NCBI GenBank assembly: GCA_903825945.1
Contig: CAIKCJ010000009.1
Location: 1-61,979 of the forward strand
Direction of reading: 5' to 3'
DNA from: an uncultured Actinomycetes bacterium
GTDB lineage: Bacteria > Actinomycetota > Actinomycetes > Nanopelagicales > Nanopelagicaceae
Length of the DNA stretch: 61,979 bases
The first letter of the stretch is position 1. The number at the start of each line of letters is the position of its first letter. The notes below the pieces were generated by a model. It did not search any database. It saw only the letters and a program-made list of their open reading frames with translations, and had not been told where the DNA came from. Below, piece after piece: positions 1 to 9,706 of this stretch. Position numbers and translations under genes: made by a program.

Positions 1-24
1 CGGGTTCAAGTCCCGTCTGGGTCG
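1..24 (+). tRNA. 3' end of a tRNA, cut by the window edge
   Basis: The first bases form a T-arm (stem CGGG/CCCG around the loop TTCAAGT), followed by a seven-base acceptor strand CTGGGTC and discriminator G. No CCA is encoded. The anticodon lies outside the window, so the isotype cannot be read. Confidence 0.6.
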
Positions 25-31
25 CGGTTAC

Positions 32-90
32 TACCTCTTCGGAGGTAATGACTACGGGAAGAGAGTGTCCACACGCTCTCTTCTTATTTA
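32..90 (+). terminator. UUCG hairpin followed by a terminator-like hairpin after the tRNA
   Basis: TACCTC/GAGGTA closes a TTCG tetraloop at 32-47. A second, longer stem at 59-82 pairs AAGAGA with TCTCTT plus an inner GTGT/ACAC, and is followed by the T-rich tract CTTATTT. The second hairpin fits an intrinsic terminator for the upstream tRNA. The first may be a processing or stabilising element. Confidence 0.6.
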
Positions 91-142
91 ATTAGAGGTT
101 TAATTAAAGATTTATTTTTGAATCTCTTTCAAATTAAATATT

Positions 143-216
143 GGCTCGGTAGCTCAGTTGGTACGTGCGCGCGACTGAAAATCGTGAGGTCGACAGTTCG
201 ATCCTGTCCCGAGCCA
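143..216 (+). tRNA. tRNA-Phe (GAA)
   Basis: A full cloverleaf is visible. The acceptor GGCTCGG (143-149) pairs with CCGAGCC (209-215), with discriminator A216. The anticodon stem CGCGA/TCGTG encloses the loop CTGAAAA with anticodon GAA. The T-arm is GACAG/CTGTC around TTCGATC. CCA is not encoded. It stands alone between a terminator hairpin and the convergent end of the wecA-like gene. Confidence 0.93.
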
Positions 217-261
217 CTCTTTTGTACATGTTTTATACACTTCTTAAATCGCTTAAATCTA

Positions 262-1332
262 TTACTCCGAAGGTCTCTCCATAACCTGCACCGTCTGTGT
301 ATCGGCGGTTTGTATAAATAACCCAAATAGCACTATCCACGACACCCATGCTGTCCCGACTATGAACTCTTCTGGCTTACGCGGTACGAGTGGAATTAGG
401 ACCGCACAAAATGCGTAAAAGCCCGTAAGCGCCCAGAGAGCGATCACTGCAATCGGACGTGAGACTCCTGCGCGAATCAGGCGATGTGAAAGATGATCTT
501 TGCCGCCCTGAAACGGCGAAACTCCTCGACGCAAGCGCGAGAGCACGGCGACTGATGTATCCATGATCGGGACTGCAAGCAACAGTAGTGGCGTCGAGAA
601 AGAAGTCCACTTTGTTTGAGCATTTGGCTCGAGGCGAATCGTGAGAATCGCAATCAAAATACCCAGAAAAAGCGCGCCAGCATCGCCCATATAAATACGC
701 GCCGGAGACTTGTTCCACAATAAGAATCCAATGGTCGCGCCAGCTAATACAGAAGACAACGCTGTCACAAAATACTGATGCCCGTTGTAGCCCAAAAAAG
801 CCAGCGCCGATGCGGATACTGCGACTGTGCCTGCTGCCCCGCCATCAACATTGTCAAAAAAGTTAATCGAGTTGCAGATACCGACAATCCATACAATCGT
901 GATGACAATATCGACCCATCTAAATCCTGTTGGATTACCGATTGTTTTGGTCGATACCAGAATTACAGCCGTGAATATTCCAGCCAAACTTTGTGCCAGA
1001 AAGCGTGGACCTGGACGAAGATTTTTCATATCGTCCCAAAGCCCGATGAGTCCCAGGATGAGCGCAGGCAGAAGCGCCGAACTTTCTAGCCAGAAATTTT
1101 TCGCTGAAAAAACTTTAACAAATAGTCCAACATAACTAACGGCCATAACGCCGATGATGATCGCAAGTCCACCGAGGTATGGCACAGGCTCGCTATGTGT
1201 CTTGTGTGAAAGTAATGGGCGATCAAAAATTTCTTTGTGAATTGCGTAGCGACGCATTACTGGCGTCAGCACTCCAACAATGACAAATGTGGTGACGGCA
1301 AGAGAAAAGTATTGCCACAGAGGAATATGCAT
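262..1332 (-). CDS. WecA/TagO-like undecaprenyl-phosphate sugar-1-phosphate transferase
   Basis: A 356-aa polytopic membrane enzyme of the MraY/WecA/TagO family. It moves a HexNAc-1-phosphate (usually GlcNAc-1-P) from the UDP-sugar to undecaprenyl phosphate, the first step of wall glycopolymer synthesis. Visible motifs are DDMKN (100-104), the NFFDNVDG active-site motif (157-164), MGDAG (215-219) and the cytoplasmic loop GGKDHLSHRL (about 276-285), which resembles the HxHH loop of WecA/TagO and points away from MraY. About ten hydrophobic segments are evident. It lies 9 nt downstream of bldC on the same strand and may be cotranscribed. The exact sugar donor cannot be told from sequence. Confidence 0.85.
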   Translation of the reverse strand: MHIPLWQYFSLAVTTFVIVGVLTPVMRRYAIHKEIFDRPLLSHKTHSEPVPYLGGLAIIIGVMAVSYVGLFVKVFSAKNFWLESSALLPALILGLIGLWDDMKNLRPGPRFLAQSLAGIFTAVILVSTKTIGNPTGFRWVDIVITIVWIVGICNSINFFDNVDGGAAGTVAVSASALAFLGYNGHQYFVTALSSVLAGATIGFLLWNKSPARIYMGDAGALFLGILIAILTIRLEPNAQTKWTSFSTPLLLLAVPIMDTSVAVLSRLRRGVSPFQGGKDHLSHRLIRAGVSRPIAVIALWALTGFYAFCAVLIPLVPRKPEEFIVGTAWVSWIVLFGLFIQTADTQTVQVMERPSE

Positions 1333-1341
1333 AGGAAGTAC

Positions 1342-1548
1342 TTAGCGTGATTCGGTAGAGCTTTTAGCCTCGCCCGGAATGGAATTCAAAAGCGCCTTTA
1401 CTTCTGATTCCTTGTAGCGACGATGCCCACCAAGTGTTCGAATGCTTGTGAGTTTTCCGGCCTTTGCCCAACGTGTGACTGTCTTAGGGTCTACGCGAAA
1501 GAGCGCAGCAACTTCTGAAGGGGTCAGCAAGACTTCTTGATCTGACAT
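1342..1548 (-). CDS. bldC: BldC-type MerR-family small DNA-binding protein
   Basis: A 68-aa protein consisting almost entirely of a MerR-type winged helix-turn-helix: LTPSEVAALFRVDPKTVTRW (8-27), then the wing with TLGGHRRY. It has no effector or dimerisation domain, as in Streptomyces BldC, a developmental regulator that binds direct repeats head to tail. Synteny supports the name: in Streptomyces bldC also lies near purM/purF and a DUF3073 gene. It has its own 196-nt upstream gap, so it probably has its own promoter. What it controls in a non-sporulating relative is unknown. Confidence 0.9.
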   Translation of the reverse strand: MSDQEVLLTPSEVAALFRVDPKTVTRWAKAGKLTSIRTLGGHRRYKESEVKALLNSIPGEAKSSTESR

Positions 1549-1596
1549 CTCGCTCCTTCCTTTTGGTTGCTAGCGATCACAATTACATGTCCAATT

Positions 1597-1612
1597 CGTC
1601 TACATCTAGACG
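1597..1612. promoter_or_regulatory. Inverted repeat in the bldC upstream region
   Basis: CGTCTA-CATC-TAGACG is a perfect 6-bp inverted repeat about 50 nt upstream of the bldC start, with no T-tract on either side. It could be an operator or a 5'-leader hairpin. No function can be assigned. Confidence 0.3.
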
Positions 1613-1744
1613 GCTTTGGCCCGATATGGGCAAGTATTCACAGGTCAACGGCTTACTGACAAGTGATTTGTGCGATTTTGTTCTGTTAGACGCAGAAAGA
1701 GAGCAATTTGGGTCCGAAAAGAGACTAAAGAGCCCGAAAAGAAC

Positions 1745-2560
1745 CTAGTTCGACTGCTCCATCGCAGCTACCTTGCGCCAGCGAGAGACTAGGCGTTCAT
1801 AGCCTTCGCCCGCCTTGGCTCCATAACCAGATGCCAAGCCGTTAAGTGAGAGCTGAATATCTTCGATAGAAGTATCGGCCTCAAGCCCACCTAGTCCATC
1901 GTTAATCAAAATCTTTTCGAGGTACCCGGCGAGTCCACCGTAATCACATTCGACAATTGATTCAGCATGAAAAATATTGAGCCACTCCAAGAGATCGGCA
2001 ATCTCTTCTTCGATAGGTCCTTCACCAAATGCCGATACAACGCTTTGATGCGTAAACATGCAACGACGTTTGGCATTGGCAATCGATGTGCGCATCACGG
2101 TAAATGGACCATCAACCGTCTCGCCACGCAAGCGCTCATCCGGTTCAAAGAGTCCAAACCAACGTGGAGGAATCATCCATGTATCGGTTTTGATATAAGG
2201 AACTTTGTCTTCGACTTCTTCGGCGTTGATACTGATAGCTTCTGCAACATTGGATGGTACAAAGAATTTGCCAACAGCTTCTGGCATACTCGCTTGAAAA
2301 TCTTCTAGCGCGGTTATACAACGAGTAACTGTTGTCCAAGGAGCGACATATCGCTTGCCCTCGAACTCCAAAATGTGCGCGCCATCTGCAACGAGTGCAG
2401 GAGGTTCGACAGTTATTGTGCGACGCATTGCGCGCGATTGTTCATCAATACCCGTTGTTGCCGTAATGGGAATTGAATTCCAACGAAGTTGCTCGGCAGG
2501 TTCGAAACTATCAATTGGCTCGTAAATGCGAAGCGAAGCGACATATGGAGTCGGACGCAT
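1745..2560 (-). CDS. Conserved actinobacterial protein of unknown function (bldC-DUF3073 neighbour)
   Basis: A 271-aa soluble protein with no signal peptide or membrane segment and no catalytic motif I can name. It begins MRPTPYVASLRIYEP and continues with a mixed, mostly acidic sequence. The ATG at 2560 is chosen over a TTG three bases upstream. It lies between DUF3073 (31-nt gap) and bldC. A gene of similar length is known at this place in other actinobacteria, which suggests a conserved role linked to the purine/bldC neighbourhood. I do not assign a function. Confidence 0.75.
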   Translation of the reverse strand: MRPTPYVASLRIYEPIDSFEPAEQLRWNSIPITATTGIDEQSRAMRRTITVEPPALVADGAHILEFEGKRYVAPWTTVTRCITALEDFQASMPEAVGKFFVPSNVAEAISINAEEVEDKVPYIKTDTWMIPPRWFGLFEPDERLRGETVDGPFTVMRTSIANAKRRCMFTHQSVVSAFGEGPIEEEIADLLEWLNIFHAESIVECDYGGLAGYLEKILINDGLGGLEADTSIEDIQLSLNGLASGYGAKAGEGYERLVSRWRKVAAMEQSN

Positions 2561-2591
2561 CAATTAAACCTGCACGCGAGTTGGGTATGAG

Positions 2592-2783
2592 CTACGCGCG
2601 TTGCGCGTAGTTGTCATCCGCGTATGGATCGTCTTCATCAACAGCCATGGATGTTTGGCTAGTGGCTACAGGAGCCTCTCCGTGAAGTTCTTTTGCAAGA
2701 CGATCAAGGTCCATTTCTGGGCCTGAATATTTGAGATCTCGTGCGACTCTGGTCGCTTTAGCTTTTTGTCGGCCACGCCCCAT
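2592..2783 (-). CDS. DUF3073 family protein
   Basis: A 63-aa protein starting MGRGRQKAKATRVARDLKYS, the signature of DUF3073, with an acidic, tyrosine-containing C-terminus (DDPYADDNYAQRA). A strong Shine-Dalgarno AGGAGGTC lies 8 nt before the ATG. The basic head and acidic tail suggest a nucleic-acid or ribosome contact, but this is inference, and the family has no known function. It follows purM by 63 nt on the same strand. Confidence 0.88.
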   Translation of the reverse strand: MGRGRQKAKATRVARDLKYSGPEMDLDRLAKELHGEAPVATSQTSMAVDEDDPYADDNYAQRA

Positions 2784-2846
2784 GGCTATGACCTCCTAAC
2801 TCTTGATGAATCTTTAGGTGCAATTAAATATCTTCAGGTGCGAAGG

Positions 2847-3902
2847 TTATCGCGCCTGGTAGGTACCTTCCAAAATTGAGCCTTCCAGGCCAGTTCTACG
2901 CTCAACTACGCCACAAACCCAAGCATTCATGCCGCGGGCCGCCAGGCTACGAAGGGCCAGATCGGCGCTATCGCGGGCCACGATGGCCACCATTCCAACA
3001 CCCACGTTCCAGGTCTTCTCCATATCAGGCTGAGCCACCCCACCCTGCTGAGCCAAAAACTCCATGATCAGCGGGAGTGACCAGGTGCTGCGATCGAATT
3101 TTGCGGTCAAATGAGCAGGGATCACGCGCGCGGTATTGGCTGCCAAGCCGCCACCGGTGATGTGTGAGTAGCCGTGCAGCTTGTCCTTAAGACCACGGTG
3201 CAGGGCAAGACAATCGAGTGAGTAAATCTCGGTCGGGGTTAAGAGCGCCTCACCGAGTGATCCGCCGAGCTCTACGATCTCTTGATCCACGCGCAAGTTC
3301 TTAGTTTTGAGAATATGGCGGACCAGTGAATAACCATTGGCGTGCAGCCCAGATGCAGCCATCGCGATGAGCACATCGCCCTCTTGAACTAAATGTTCGC
3401 CGAGTAAATTATCGTAATCAACCGCACCAGTAGCAGCACCTGCGATATCAAACTCATCTTCACCAAGTAGACCTGGGTGCTCCGCGGTCTCGCCACCGAC
3501 AAGTGCTGTGCCTGCTTTCTGGCAACCGACCGCAATACCGGAAACGATCTCTGCGATACGTGTTGGAAATACTTTGCCGACCGCAATGTAATCGGTCATG
3601 AAAAGCGGTTCTGCGCCGCAGACAACTAAATCATCAACAACCATTGCAACGAGATCTTCACCAATGGTTTCGTACTTGCCCATCAGGCGAGCGATCTCTG
3701 TCTTTGTTCCAACTCCATCAGTTGATGTTGCAAGGAGTGGACGTGTGAAATTCTTCAGAGCACTCACATCGAAAAGTCCAGCAAAGCCACCGATCTCACC
3801 AATAACTTCTGGACGACGAGCTTTAGCTAAATGCGATTTCATTAATCGAACGGCGAGATCGCCTGCTTCGATATCAACCCCGGCTGCTTCGTAAGTACTC
3901 AT
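2847..3902 (-). CDS. purM: Phosphoribosylformylglycinamidine cyclo-ligase (AIR synthetase)
   Basis: 351 aa, the normal length. It converts FGAM and ATP to AIR, step five of purine synthesis, in the cytoplasm. Diagnostic stretches are STDGVGTKTEIA (about 60-71), GGETAEHPGLLG (about 136-147) and the glycine-rich SHITGGGLAANTARV near residue 245. Its ATG overlaps the purF stop by 4 nt, so the two are translationally coupled. Confidence 0.97.
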   Translation of the reverse strand: MSTYEAAGVDIEAGDLAVRLMKSHLAKARRPEVIGEIGGFAGLFDVSALKNFTRPLLATSTDGVGTKTEIARLMGKYETIGEDLVAMVVDDLVVCGAEPLFMTDYIAVGKVFPTRIAEIVSGIAVGCQKAGTALVGGETAEHPGLLGEDEFDIAGAATGAVDYDNLLGEHLVQEGDVLIAMAASGLHANGYSLVRHILKTKNLRVDQEIVELGGSLGEALLTPTEIYSLDCLALHRGLKDKLHGYSHITGGGLAANTARVIPAHLTAKFDRSTWSLPLIMEFLAQQGGVAQPDMEKTWNVGVGMVAIVARDSADLALRSLAARGMNAWVCGVVERRTGLEGSILEGTYQAR

Positions 3903-5374
3903 TCGTATCGGTTCACAATCTCGAGCAAATTTTTTCCGGCGGACAAGTCAGTTGGAATCTCAATTGGGTATTGACCATTAAAGCAGGCCGTGCAGAGCTT
4001 TGATTCGGCAATTGTGGTCGCCTCGACTAGCCCCTCGAGTGAGACATAACCAAGTGAATCTGCGCCAATAGAACGGCGGATCTCTTCTACTTCGAGTCCT
4101 GCGGCGATGAGCTCGGCGCGCGAAGCAAAGTCGATGCCGTAATAACACGGCCATTTCACTGGTGGAGATGAGATTCGGACATGGATCTCAAGCGCGCCTG
4201 CTTCGCGAAGCATGCGAACTAGGGCGCGTTGAGTGTTACCGCGGACGATGGAGTCATCGACCACAACAATGCGCTTGCCCTCAATAACATCACGTAGCGG
4301 ATTGAGCTTGAGACGAATGCCAAGTTGGCGAATAGTTTGTGAAGGCTGGATAAATGTGCGGCCGACATACGAATTCTTGACGAGTCCTGCGCCGTAAGGA
4401 ATGCCAGATTCGCGCGCATATCCAACTGCAGCAGGTGTTCCAGATTCTGGAACCGGAATAACAAGATCTGCCTCGACTGGATGTTCTTTGGCCAACTGCG
4501 CACCAAGTGCAACGCGCGTAGTGTGAACGTTGCGACCAGCAATCAACGTATCTGGGCGAGCGAGATAAACATATTCAAAGATGCAACCCTTAGGTTCTGG
4601 TGTGGCCCAGTGAGTTGAGCGCAGACCATTCTCATCGATCGCAATAAATTCTCCGCACTCAACTTCACGAACAAACGATGCACCAACGATATCGAGCGCT
4701 GCAGATTCGGAAGCAACAACCCAACCATGATCGAGTTTGCCAATAACTAATGGACGTACGCCGTTGCGATCACGCGCTGCATACAATGTGTGTTCATCCA
4801 TGAAGACCATGGAAAAAGCGCCTTTAAGTTTTGGAAGAACTGCTAACGCTGATGCTTCAAAACTCTTGCCTTCTTGCGCGGCAATCAACGCGGTCATAAT
4901 TTCGGTATCAGTTGTTGCTTGTAGGCCGTGGGCCTTTTCTTCTTCAGTAATAATTCCTGCAAGCTCTTCGGCGAGATCTCCTGTGTTTGTGAGGTTGCCG
5001 TTGTGAGCAAGAGCGAGTGTGCCGTGATTTGTGGAGCGAAGAGTTGGTTGTGCATTGGCCCAGACTGAAGATCCTGTGGTGCTGTAACGGCAATGGCCGA
5101 TAGCTAATTTTCCGGTTAGGGTCGCGAGATCATTTTCGGTGAAGATCTGAGAAACCAGACCCATATCCTTAAATACAACGATTCGTTTTCCATCAGAAGT
5201 CGCGATACCCGCGGACTCTTGGCCGCGATGTTGGAGCGCATAAAGCCCGTAAAACGTGAGTTTTGCAACCTCTTCATCAGGAGCCCAAACGCCAAAAACT
5301 CCGCACTCATCCTGAGGAGAGTGTTCTTCTTCGAAGAGCTCAAAGGTGAGCTTTCCATCCGGGCGGCGGGTCAC
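3899..5374 (-). CDS. purF: Amidophosphoribosyltransferase
   Basis: 491 aa; makes phosphoribosylamine from PRPP and glutamine, the committed step of purine synthesis. The N-terminal Ntn-hydrolase domain has its catalytic Cys at residue 24 (DECGVFGVW), preceded by a 23-residue propeptide that must be removed, as in the Bacillus type. The PRPP loop is VVVDDSIVRGNTQRALV. Cysteines in LCTACF near the C-terminus fit the Fe-S cluster of that class. It starts 4 nt inside the preceding small SCP-like gene and ends 4 nt inside purM, so it is tightly coupled on both sides. Confidence 0.97.
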   Translation of the reverse strand: MTRRPDGKLTFELFEEEHSPQDECGVFGVWAPDEEVAKLTFYGLYALQHRGQESAGIATSDGKRIVVFKDMGLVSQIFTENDLATLTGKLAIGHCRYSTTGSSVWANAQPTLRSTNHGTLALAHNGNLTNTGDLAEELAGIITEEEKAHGLQATTDTEIMTALIAAQEGKSFEASALAVLPKLKGAFSMVFMDEHTLYAARDRNGVRPLVIGKLDHGWVVASESAALDIVGASFVREVECGEFIAIDENGLRSTHWATPEPKGCIFEYVYLARPDTLIAGRNVHTTRVALGAQLAKEHPVEADLVIPVPESGTPAAVGYARESGIPYGAGLVKNSYVGRTFIQPSQTIRQLGIRLKLNPLRDVIEGKRIVVVDDSIVRGNTQRALVRMLREAGALEIHVRISSPPVKWPCYYGIDFASRAELIAAGLEVEEIRRSIGADSLGYVSLEGLVEATTIAESKLCTACFNGQYPIEIPTDLSAGKNLLEIVNRYE

Positions 5375-5685
5375 TCTGCAATCCTAATTGTTGCGGCCGC
5401 TTTCGCGAAAAGGTCAGATAAATCAGAGCGTTCACCGCTGGCCGAGATATCGCCCGCATAGAGAGCATCCGCCCAGGTAGTACTTCCGTCAATCAGAGCG
5501 AATAAAACATCAGCCGACATCTCGACAACATTGGGTGGAGTCCCGCGCGTATGTTTTGGACCAGCAACGCATTGCACCGCTGCAAAAGGTGGAATACGAA
5601 GCTCGACCGATTTACCTGGCGCGATCTGAGTGATCTCTTCCAGCACAGCCTTCACTTGGGCAAGTACCAAAGGATCGCGCGCCAT
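5371..5685 (-). CDS. Small sterol-carrier-family (SCP2-like) protein in the purine operon
   Basis: A 104-aa soluble protein. The core (SVELRIPPFAAVQC, then VVEMSADVLFALIDG and the DALYAGDISASGERSDLSDLF end) matches what actinobacterial annotations call 'sterol carrier family protein', an SCP2/MDMPI-C-like fold. It sits between purL (12-nt gap) and purF (4-nt overlap), a placement shared by other actinobacteria as far as I recall. Nothing shows lipid binding. A role linked to PurF or PurL is possible but unproven. Confidence 0.75.
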   Translation of the reverse strand: MARDPLVLAQVKAVLEEITQIAPGKSVELRIPPFAAVQCVAGPKHTRGTPPNVVEMSADVLFALIDGSTTWADALYAGDISASGERSDLSDLFAKAAATIRIAE

Positions 5686-5697
5686 CAGGATTCGCCT

Positions 5698-7920
5698 TTA
5701 ACCGAAGAGCTTTGGAAGAGTTTCGGTATGAGCCTTGCGAAGTTCATCGAGCGGAATATGAGCACCATTAATGGTCAATACATCTCCACCAGATTGTCCT
5801 AAGCGATTGATCGCAATTCCATGCTTCTCTGCCAGCGCTTTGAGCGCTGCAGCGTTATGTGGCTCGAGCGAAATAATTGCGCGACCAGGAGTCTGAGCAA
5901 AGAGTTCGGCGGCGATATCGCCAACGAATTCAATTGTTGCGCCAATATTGTGCTTGAGGGTCACCTCTGTGATCGCAGCAGCAAATCCACCATCAGAGAG
6001 ATCATGTGCTGATTCAAAGAGTGGTTGACCTTCGAGCAAAAGATTGACCAAACGTGTTTCATGGTCAACATCTGCACGTGGAGCGCTATCGCCAATCTGT
6101 CCGTGGAGGTATGCCCATTCGCTTCCGCTGAAGTTGGCATCGGTTGTACCGAGTTGGTAAATATCTAGACCAGCCTTTGGAAGTCCCACCTTGGTACGTG
6201 TGCGAACATCTTGAATTACTCCAAGCACTCCGATTACGGGAGTTGGCAAGATCGCTACTGAACCGGTCTGGTTGTAGAACGAAACGTTTCCGCCGGTAAC
6301 AGGCAGACCCATCTCCAGTGCGATATCAGCAAGCCCACGCACGGTCTCGGCAAATTGCCACATCACACCTGGATCTTCAGGCGAACCAAAGTTGAGACAG
6401 TTAGTGATCGCGAGCGGCTTTGCGCCACCCACAGCGATATTGCGGCAAGACTCAAGCAGAGCAAGCTTTACGCCTTCGTATGGATCTAGGTAAGACCAGC
6501 GGGCATTTGCATCGGTCGAGATAGCAACGCCGAGATGGCTCTGCTCATCGATACGAATCATTCCTGAATCTTCTGGTTGTGAGAGAACAGAATCACCTCG
6601 AACATATCGATCGTATTGATCTGTCACCCATGATTTGTCAGCGATATTTGGAGATGCAACTAATTTGAGGATTGCATCTTTGATCTCAGCTGGTGTTTGT
6701 GGCAGTGGAATACTGATTGGTGTGAGCCCATCGAGATAAGCAGGACGAGCCATTGGTCGGTTATAGACCGGACCATCGTGCGCGACAGTGCGAGGTGGAA
6801 CATCGACAATCAATTCACCATTCCAGGTAATGTTGAGGCGATCACCAGATGTCACTTCACCGATAACAGTTGCGGTGACATCCCACTTCTTGCAAATCTG
6901 CATGAAGCGAGCGAGCTTGGATGGCTCGATAATTGCGCACATGCGCTCTTGGGATTCGGACATCAAAATTTCTTCTGGAGAAAGCGATGGATCGCGTAGC
7001 GGCACCTTTTCGAGCTGAATATCCATTCCGCCAGAGCCACCAGATGCAAGCTCACTTGTGGCGCAAGACAGTCCAGCGCCACCTAGATCTTGAATGCCAA
7101 CAACAAGATCCTCAGCAAAAATTTCAAGCGAACATTCGATCAAAACTTTCTCGGCAAATGGATCACCGACCTGCACAGCAGGGCGCTTAGCTGACTTTCC
7201 ATCGGCAAAGGTCTCGGAAGCAAGAACAGATACGCCACCGATTCCATCGCCACCAGTCTTGGCACCGAAGAGAACAACGAGGTTGCCTGTTCCGTGCGCG
7301 GTTGCCAGCTTGATATCTGAGTGCTTCATGACGCCAACGCAAAGAGCATTAACTAGTGGGTTTCCGGCGTATGTCTCATCAAAAACTACTTCTCCACCAA
7401 TGTTTGGTAGCCCGAGGCAGTTTCCGTAGCCTCCAACGCCAGCAACAATGCCAGGCAGGACGCGACGAGTATCGGGCGCATCAGCTAATCCAAAACGAAG
7501 TGGGTCCATTACGGCAATTGGGCGAGCACCCATTGTAAGAATGTCACGGACAATGCCACCCACACCTGTGGCTGCGCCTTGATATGGCTCAACAAATGAT
7601 GGGTGATTGTGCGACTCAATTTTAAATGTGATTGCGTAGCCCTGTCCGATATCGACAACGCCAGCGTTCTCACCAATACCTACAAGCAGCGCATCGCTCT
7701 TGACAGCTTTCTCGCCAAATTGCTTGAGATGAATCTTCGATGATTTGTATGAGCAGTGCTCTGACCACATCACCGAGTACATAGCTAGTTCTGATGATGT
7801 TGGGCGACGACCCAGAATCTCGCGAATGCTCTGGTATTCGTCTTCCTTGAGTCCAAGCTCGCGCCAAGGTTGCTTGTTATCCGGAGTGCTCTGCGCAACT
7901 GAAACTGTATCGAGTGCCAT
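5698..7920 (-). CDS. purL: Phosphoribosylformylglycinamidine synthase, large subunit (small PurL type)
   Basis: 740 aa, the length of the small PurL that works with separate PurS and PurQ; the fused amidotransferase of the proteobacterial enzyme is absent. It catalyses ATP-dependent FGAR to FGAM. Diagnostic motifs are [10 protein letters not shown] near residue 53, [20 protein letters not shown] near 100, [14 protein letters not shown] and GGNVSFYNQ. The start lies 1 nt after the purQ stop. All three subunits are encoded next to each other, as expected for a stoichiometric complex. Confidence 0.97.
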   Translation of the reverse strand: MALDTVSVAQSTPDNKQPWRELGLKEDEYQSIREILGRRPTSSELAMYSVMWSEHCSYKSSKIHLKQFGEKAVKSDALLVGIGENAGVVDIGQGYAITFKIESHNHPSFVEPYQGAATGVGGIVRDILTMGARPIAVMDPLRFGLADAPDTRRVLPGIVAGVGGYGNCLGLPNIGGEVVFDETYAGNPLVNALCVGVMKHSDIKLATAHGTGNLVVLFGAKTGGDGIGGVSVLASETFADGKSAKRPAVQVGDPFAEKVLIECSLEIFAEDLVVGIQDLGGAGLSCATSELASGGSGGMDIQLEKVPLRDPSLSPEEILMSESQERMCAIIEPSKLARFMQICKKWDVTATVIGEVTSGDRLNITWNGELIVDVPPRTVAHDGPVYNRPMARPAYLDGLTPISIPLPQTPAEIKDAILKLVASPNIADKSWVTDQYDRYVRGDSVLSQPEDSGMIRIDEQSHLGVAISTDANARWSYLDPYEGVKLALLESCRNIAVGGAKPLAITNCLNFGSPEDPGVMWQFAETVRGLADIALEMGLPVTGGNVSFYNQTGSVAILPTPVIGVLGVIQDVRTRTKVGLPKAGLDIYQLGTTDANFSGSEWAYLHGQIGDSAPRADVDHETRLVNLLLEGQPLFESAHDLSDGGFAAAITEVTLKHNIGATIEFVGDIAAELFAQTPGRAIISLEPHNAAALKALAEKHGIAINRLGQSGGDVLTINGAHIPLDELRKAHTETLPKLFG

Positions 7921-7921
7921 G

Positions 7922-8593
7922 TTAGCGAGCCACCAAACTTTGTAGGATCGATGAGAAGAAAATTAAGCCATCTTCACTTGGGCCAGTGAGCGATTCGATT
8001 GCTTGCTCAGGGTGAGGCATAACTCCAACAACATTGCCTCGAGCATTTGTAATACCCGCGATGTTGTTCTGAGAACCATTGGGATTCTTATCTGCATAAC
8101 GCAAGACAACGCGGCCTTCACCTTCAAGCTCTGCCAAGGTTTCTGCGCTAGCTTGATACGAACCCTCGCCATTTTTAATTGGAATAACAATGCGTTGGCC
8201 TTGTGTGTAGCCACGGGTCCATGGGGTATTGGTGTTCTCCACCGTCACTGGCTGGTCGGTGCAGATAAAGTGAAGATCCTGATTGCGGATCAAAGCGCCC
8301 GGAAGCAAGTGTGATTCAGTCAAAATCTGAAAGCCGTTACAGATTCCAAGGACAGGAAAACCGTGCTCGGCCGCCACAATAATGGACTCCATAATCGGGG
8401 CAAAGCGCGAAATCGCACCACAGCGAAGATAATCACCATAAGAAAATCCACCAGGGAGAACGACTGCCTGAACTTCCTTAAGATCATCACTTGCATGAAA
8501 AAGCGGAACTGCTTCTCCGCCAGCTAAACGGATTGCGCGCAGCGCTGATGAATCATCGAGTGAACCTGGAAAGGTGACAACTCCAATACGCAT
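7922..8593 (-). CDS. purQ: Phosphoribosylformylglycinamidine synthase, glutaminase subunit
   Basis: 223 aa, class I glutamine amidotransferase supplying ammonia to PurL. The nucleophile is Cys85 in GICNGFQIL. His194 and Glu196 in VMPHPEQA complete the triad. [15 protein letters not shown] (47-61) is typical of PurQ. Its start overlaps the purS stop by 1 nt. Confidence 0.97.
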   Translation of the reverse strand: MRIGVVTFPGSLDDSSALRAIRLAGGEAVPLFHASDDLKEVQAVVLPGGFSYGDYLRCGAISRFAPIMESIIVAAEHGFPVLGICNGFQILTESHLLPGALIRNQDLHFICTDQPVTVENTNTPWTRGYTQGQRIVIPIKNGEGSYQASAETLAELEGEGRVVLRYADKNPNGSQNNIAGITNARGNVVGVMPHPEQAIESLTGPSEDGLIFFSSILQSLVAR

Positions 8594-8838
8594 TACTTTT
8601 CGACCTTAACAACGTAAGTTTCGATAACTGGATTAGAGAGCAACTTCTCGGCTGCTGCTTCTACTTCTGCAAGTTGTGTATGAGTGGGCTCGCCATCAAC
8701 AACAATTTCAAAACGCTTGCCTTGACGCACTGACTTAGCAAAATTAAATCCAAGACGTGGCAGCGCTGATGCAACTGCTTGGCCTTGCGGATCCAAAATC
8801 TCGGGCTTAAGCATTACTTCGACGATGATGGTGGCCAT
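8593..8838 (-). CDS. purS: Phosphoribosylformylglycinamidine synthase, PurS subunit
   Basis: An 81-aa subunit that bridges PurL and PurQ. I chose the ATG at 8838 ([19 protein letters not shown]) rather than an upstream in-frame start, because the family begins there and the ATG overlaps the purC stop in a TAATG junction. KPEILDPQG and the ending [11 protein letters not shown] are typical. Confidence 0.95.
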   Translation of the reverse strand: MATIIVEVMLKPEILDPQGQAVASALPRLGFNFAKSVRQGKRFEIVVDGEPTHTQLAEVEAAAEKLLSNPVIETYVVKVEK

Positions 8839-9701
8839 TAGATGGTCCTTCCGGTCAGCAGGGTATAGGCGGATGTGTAACGCTCTTGTGTCTTCTCCAC
8901 TACCTCTTGGGGCAATTGTGGAGGCGTGCTCTTGCGATCCCAACCAGATTGCAACAGCCAATCACGGACAAATTGTTTGTCAAATGAAGCTTGGGCAACG
9001 CCTGGCTTATAAGTATCAGCAGACCAAAAACGTGAAGAATCGGGGGTCAAGGCCTCATCGCCTAAGCAGATCTTACCTTCTGCATCCCGACCAAATTCAA
9101 ACTTGGTATCAGCCAGGATAATCCCGCGAGTAGCGGCATAGTCATGTGCCATGCCATAGAGCTCAAGCGTCAGAGTGCGAAGAGTCTGGGCATCTGCGTC
9201 GCCAATGATCGAACGTGCACGATCGAACGAGATGTTCTCGTCGTGATCTCCGACTTCAGCCTTGGTTGCTGGTGTAAAGATAGATTCTGTGAGCTTGGAA
9301 CCGTCCTGAAGTCCTGCTGGAAGTGGGATTCCGGTGACCGAACCAGATTGCTGATACTCCACCCAGCCAGAGCCAGTGAGGTATCCACGCGCAACGCATT
9401 CAATCGGGAACATCTCAAGTGGCTTAACAATGACCGCCCGCTCGGCCACAACATCGGGAACGTCGGTTGAGATGAGATGGTTGGGCACACTGTCTGCAAA
9501 CATCTCGAACCAGAATAGTGAGAGCTGAGTCAGCAAAATACCTTTGCCGGGAATTGTTGTTGGCAAGATGTAATCAAATGCCGAAATTCGATCGGAAGCA
9601 ACAAGCAACAACTCGCCACGATCATTGGTGTAGAGATCGCGCACCTTGCCGCTGCGTTGGTGTTGCCACCCAGGGACCTCAATAAAAGTTGGAGTTGTCA
9701 T
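8838..9701 (-). CDS. purC: Phosphoribosylaminoimidazole-succinocarboxamide synthase (SAICAR synthase)
   Basis: 287 aa, the longer form seen in actinobacteria. It joins CAIR and aspartate using ATP. It begins near SGKVRDLYTND, and ISAFDYILPTTIPGKG, PIECVARGYLTGSGW and LADTKFEFG are diagnostic. The gene is 5 nt downstream of purB and overlaps purS by one base. No purE or purK is present here, so CAIR formation is encoded elsewhere. Confidence 0.96.
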   Translation of the reverse strand: MTTPTFIEVPGWQHQRSGKVRDLYTNDRGELLLVASDRISAFDYILPTTIPGKGILLTQLSLFWFEMFADSVPNHLISTDVPDVVAERAVIVKPLEMFPIECVARGYLTGSGWVEYQQSGSVTGIPLPAGLQDGSKLTESIFTPATKAEVGDHDENISFDRARSIIGDADAQTLRTLTLELYGMAHDYAATRGIILADTKFEFGRDAEGKICLGDEALTPDSSRFWSADTYKPGVAQASFDKQFVRDWLLQSGWDRKSTPPQLPQEVVEKTQERYTSAYTLLTGRTI

Positions 9702-9706
9702 AAGTA

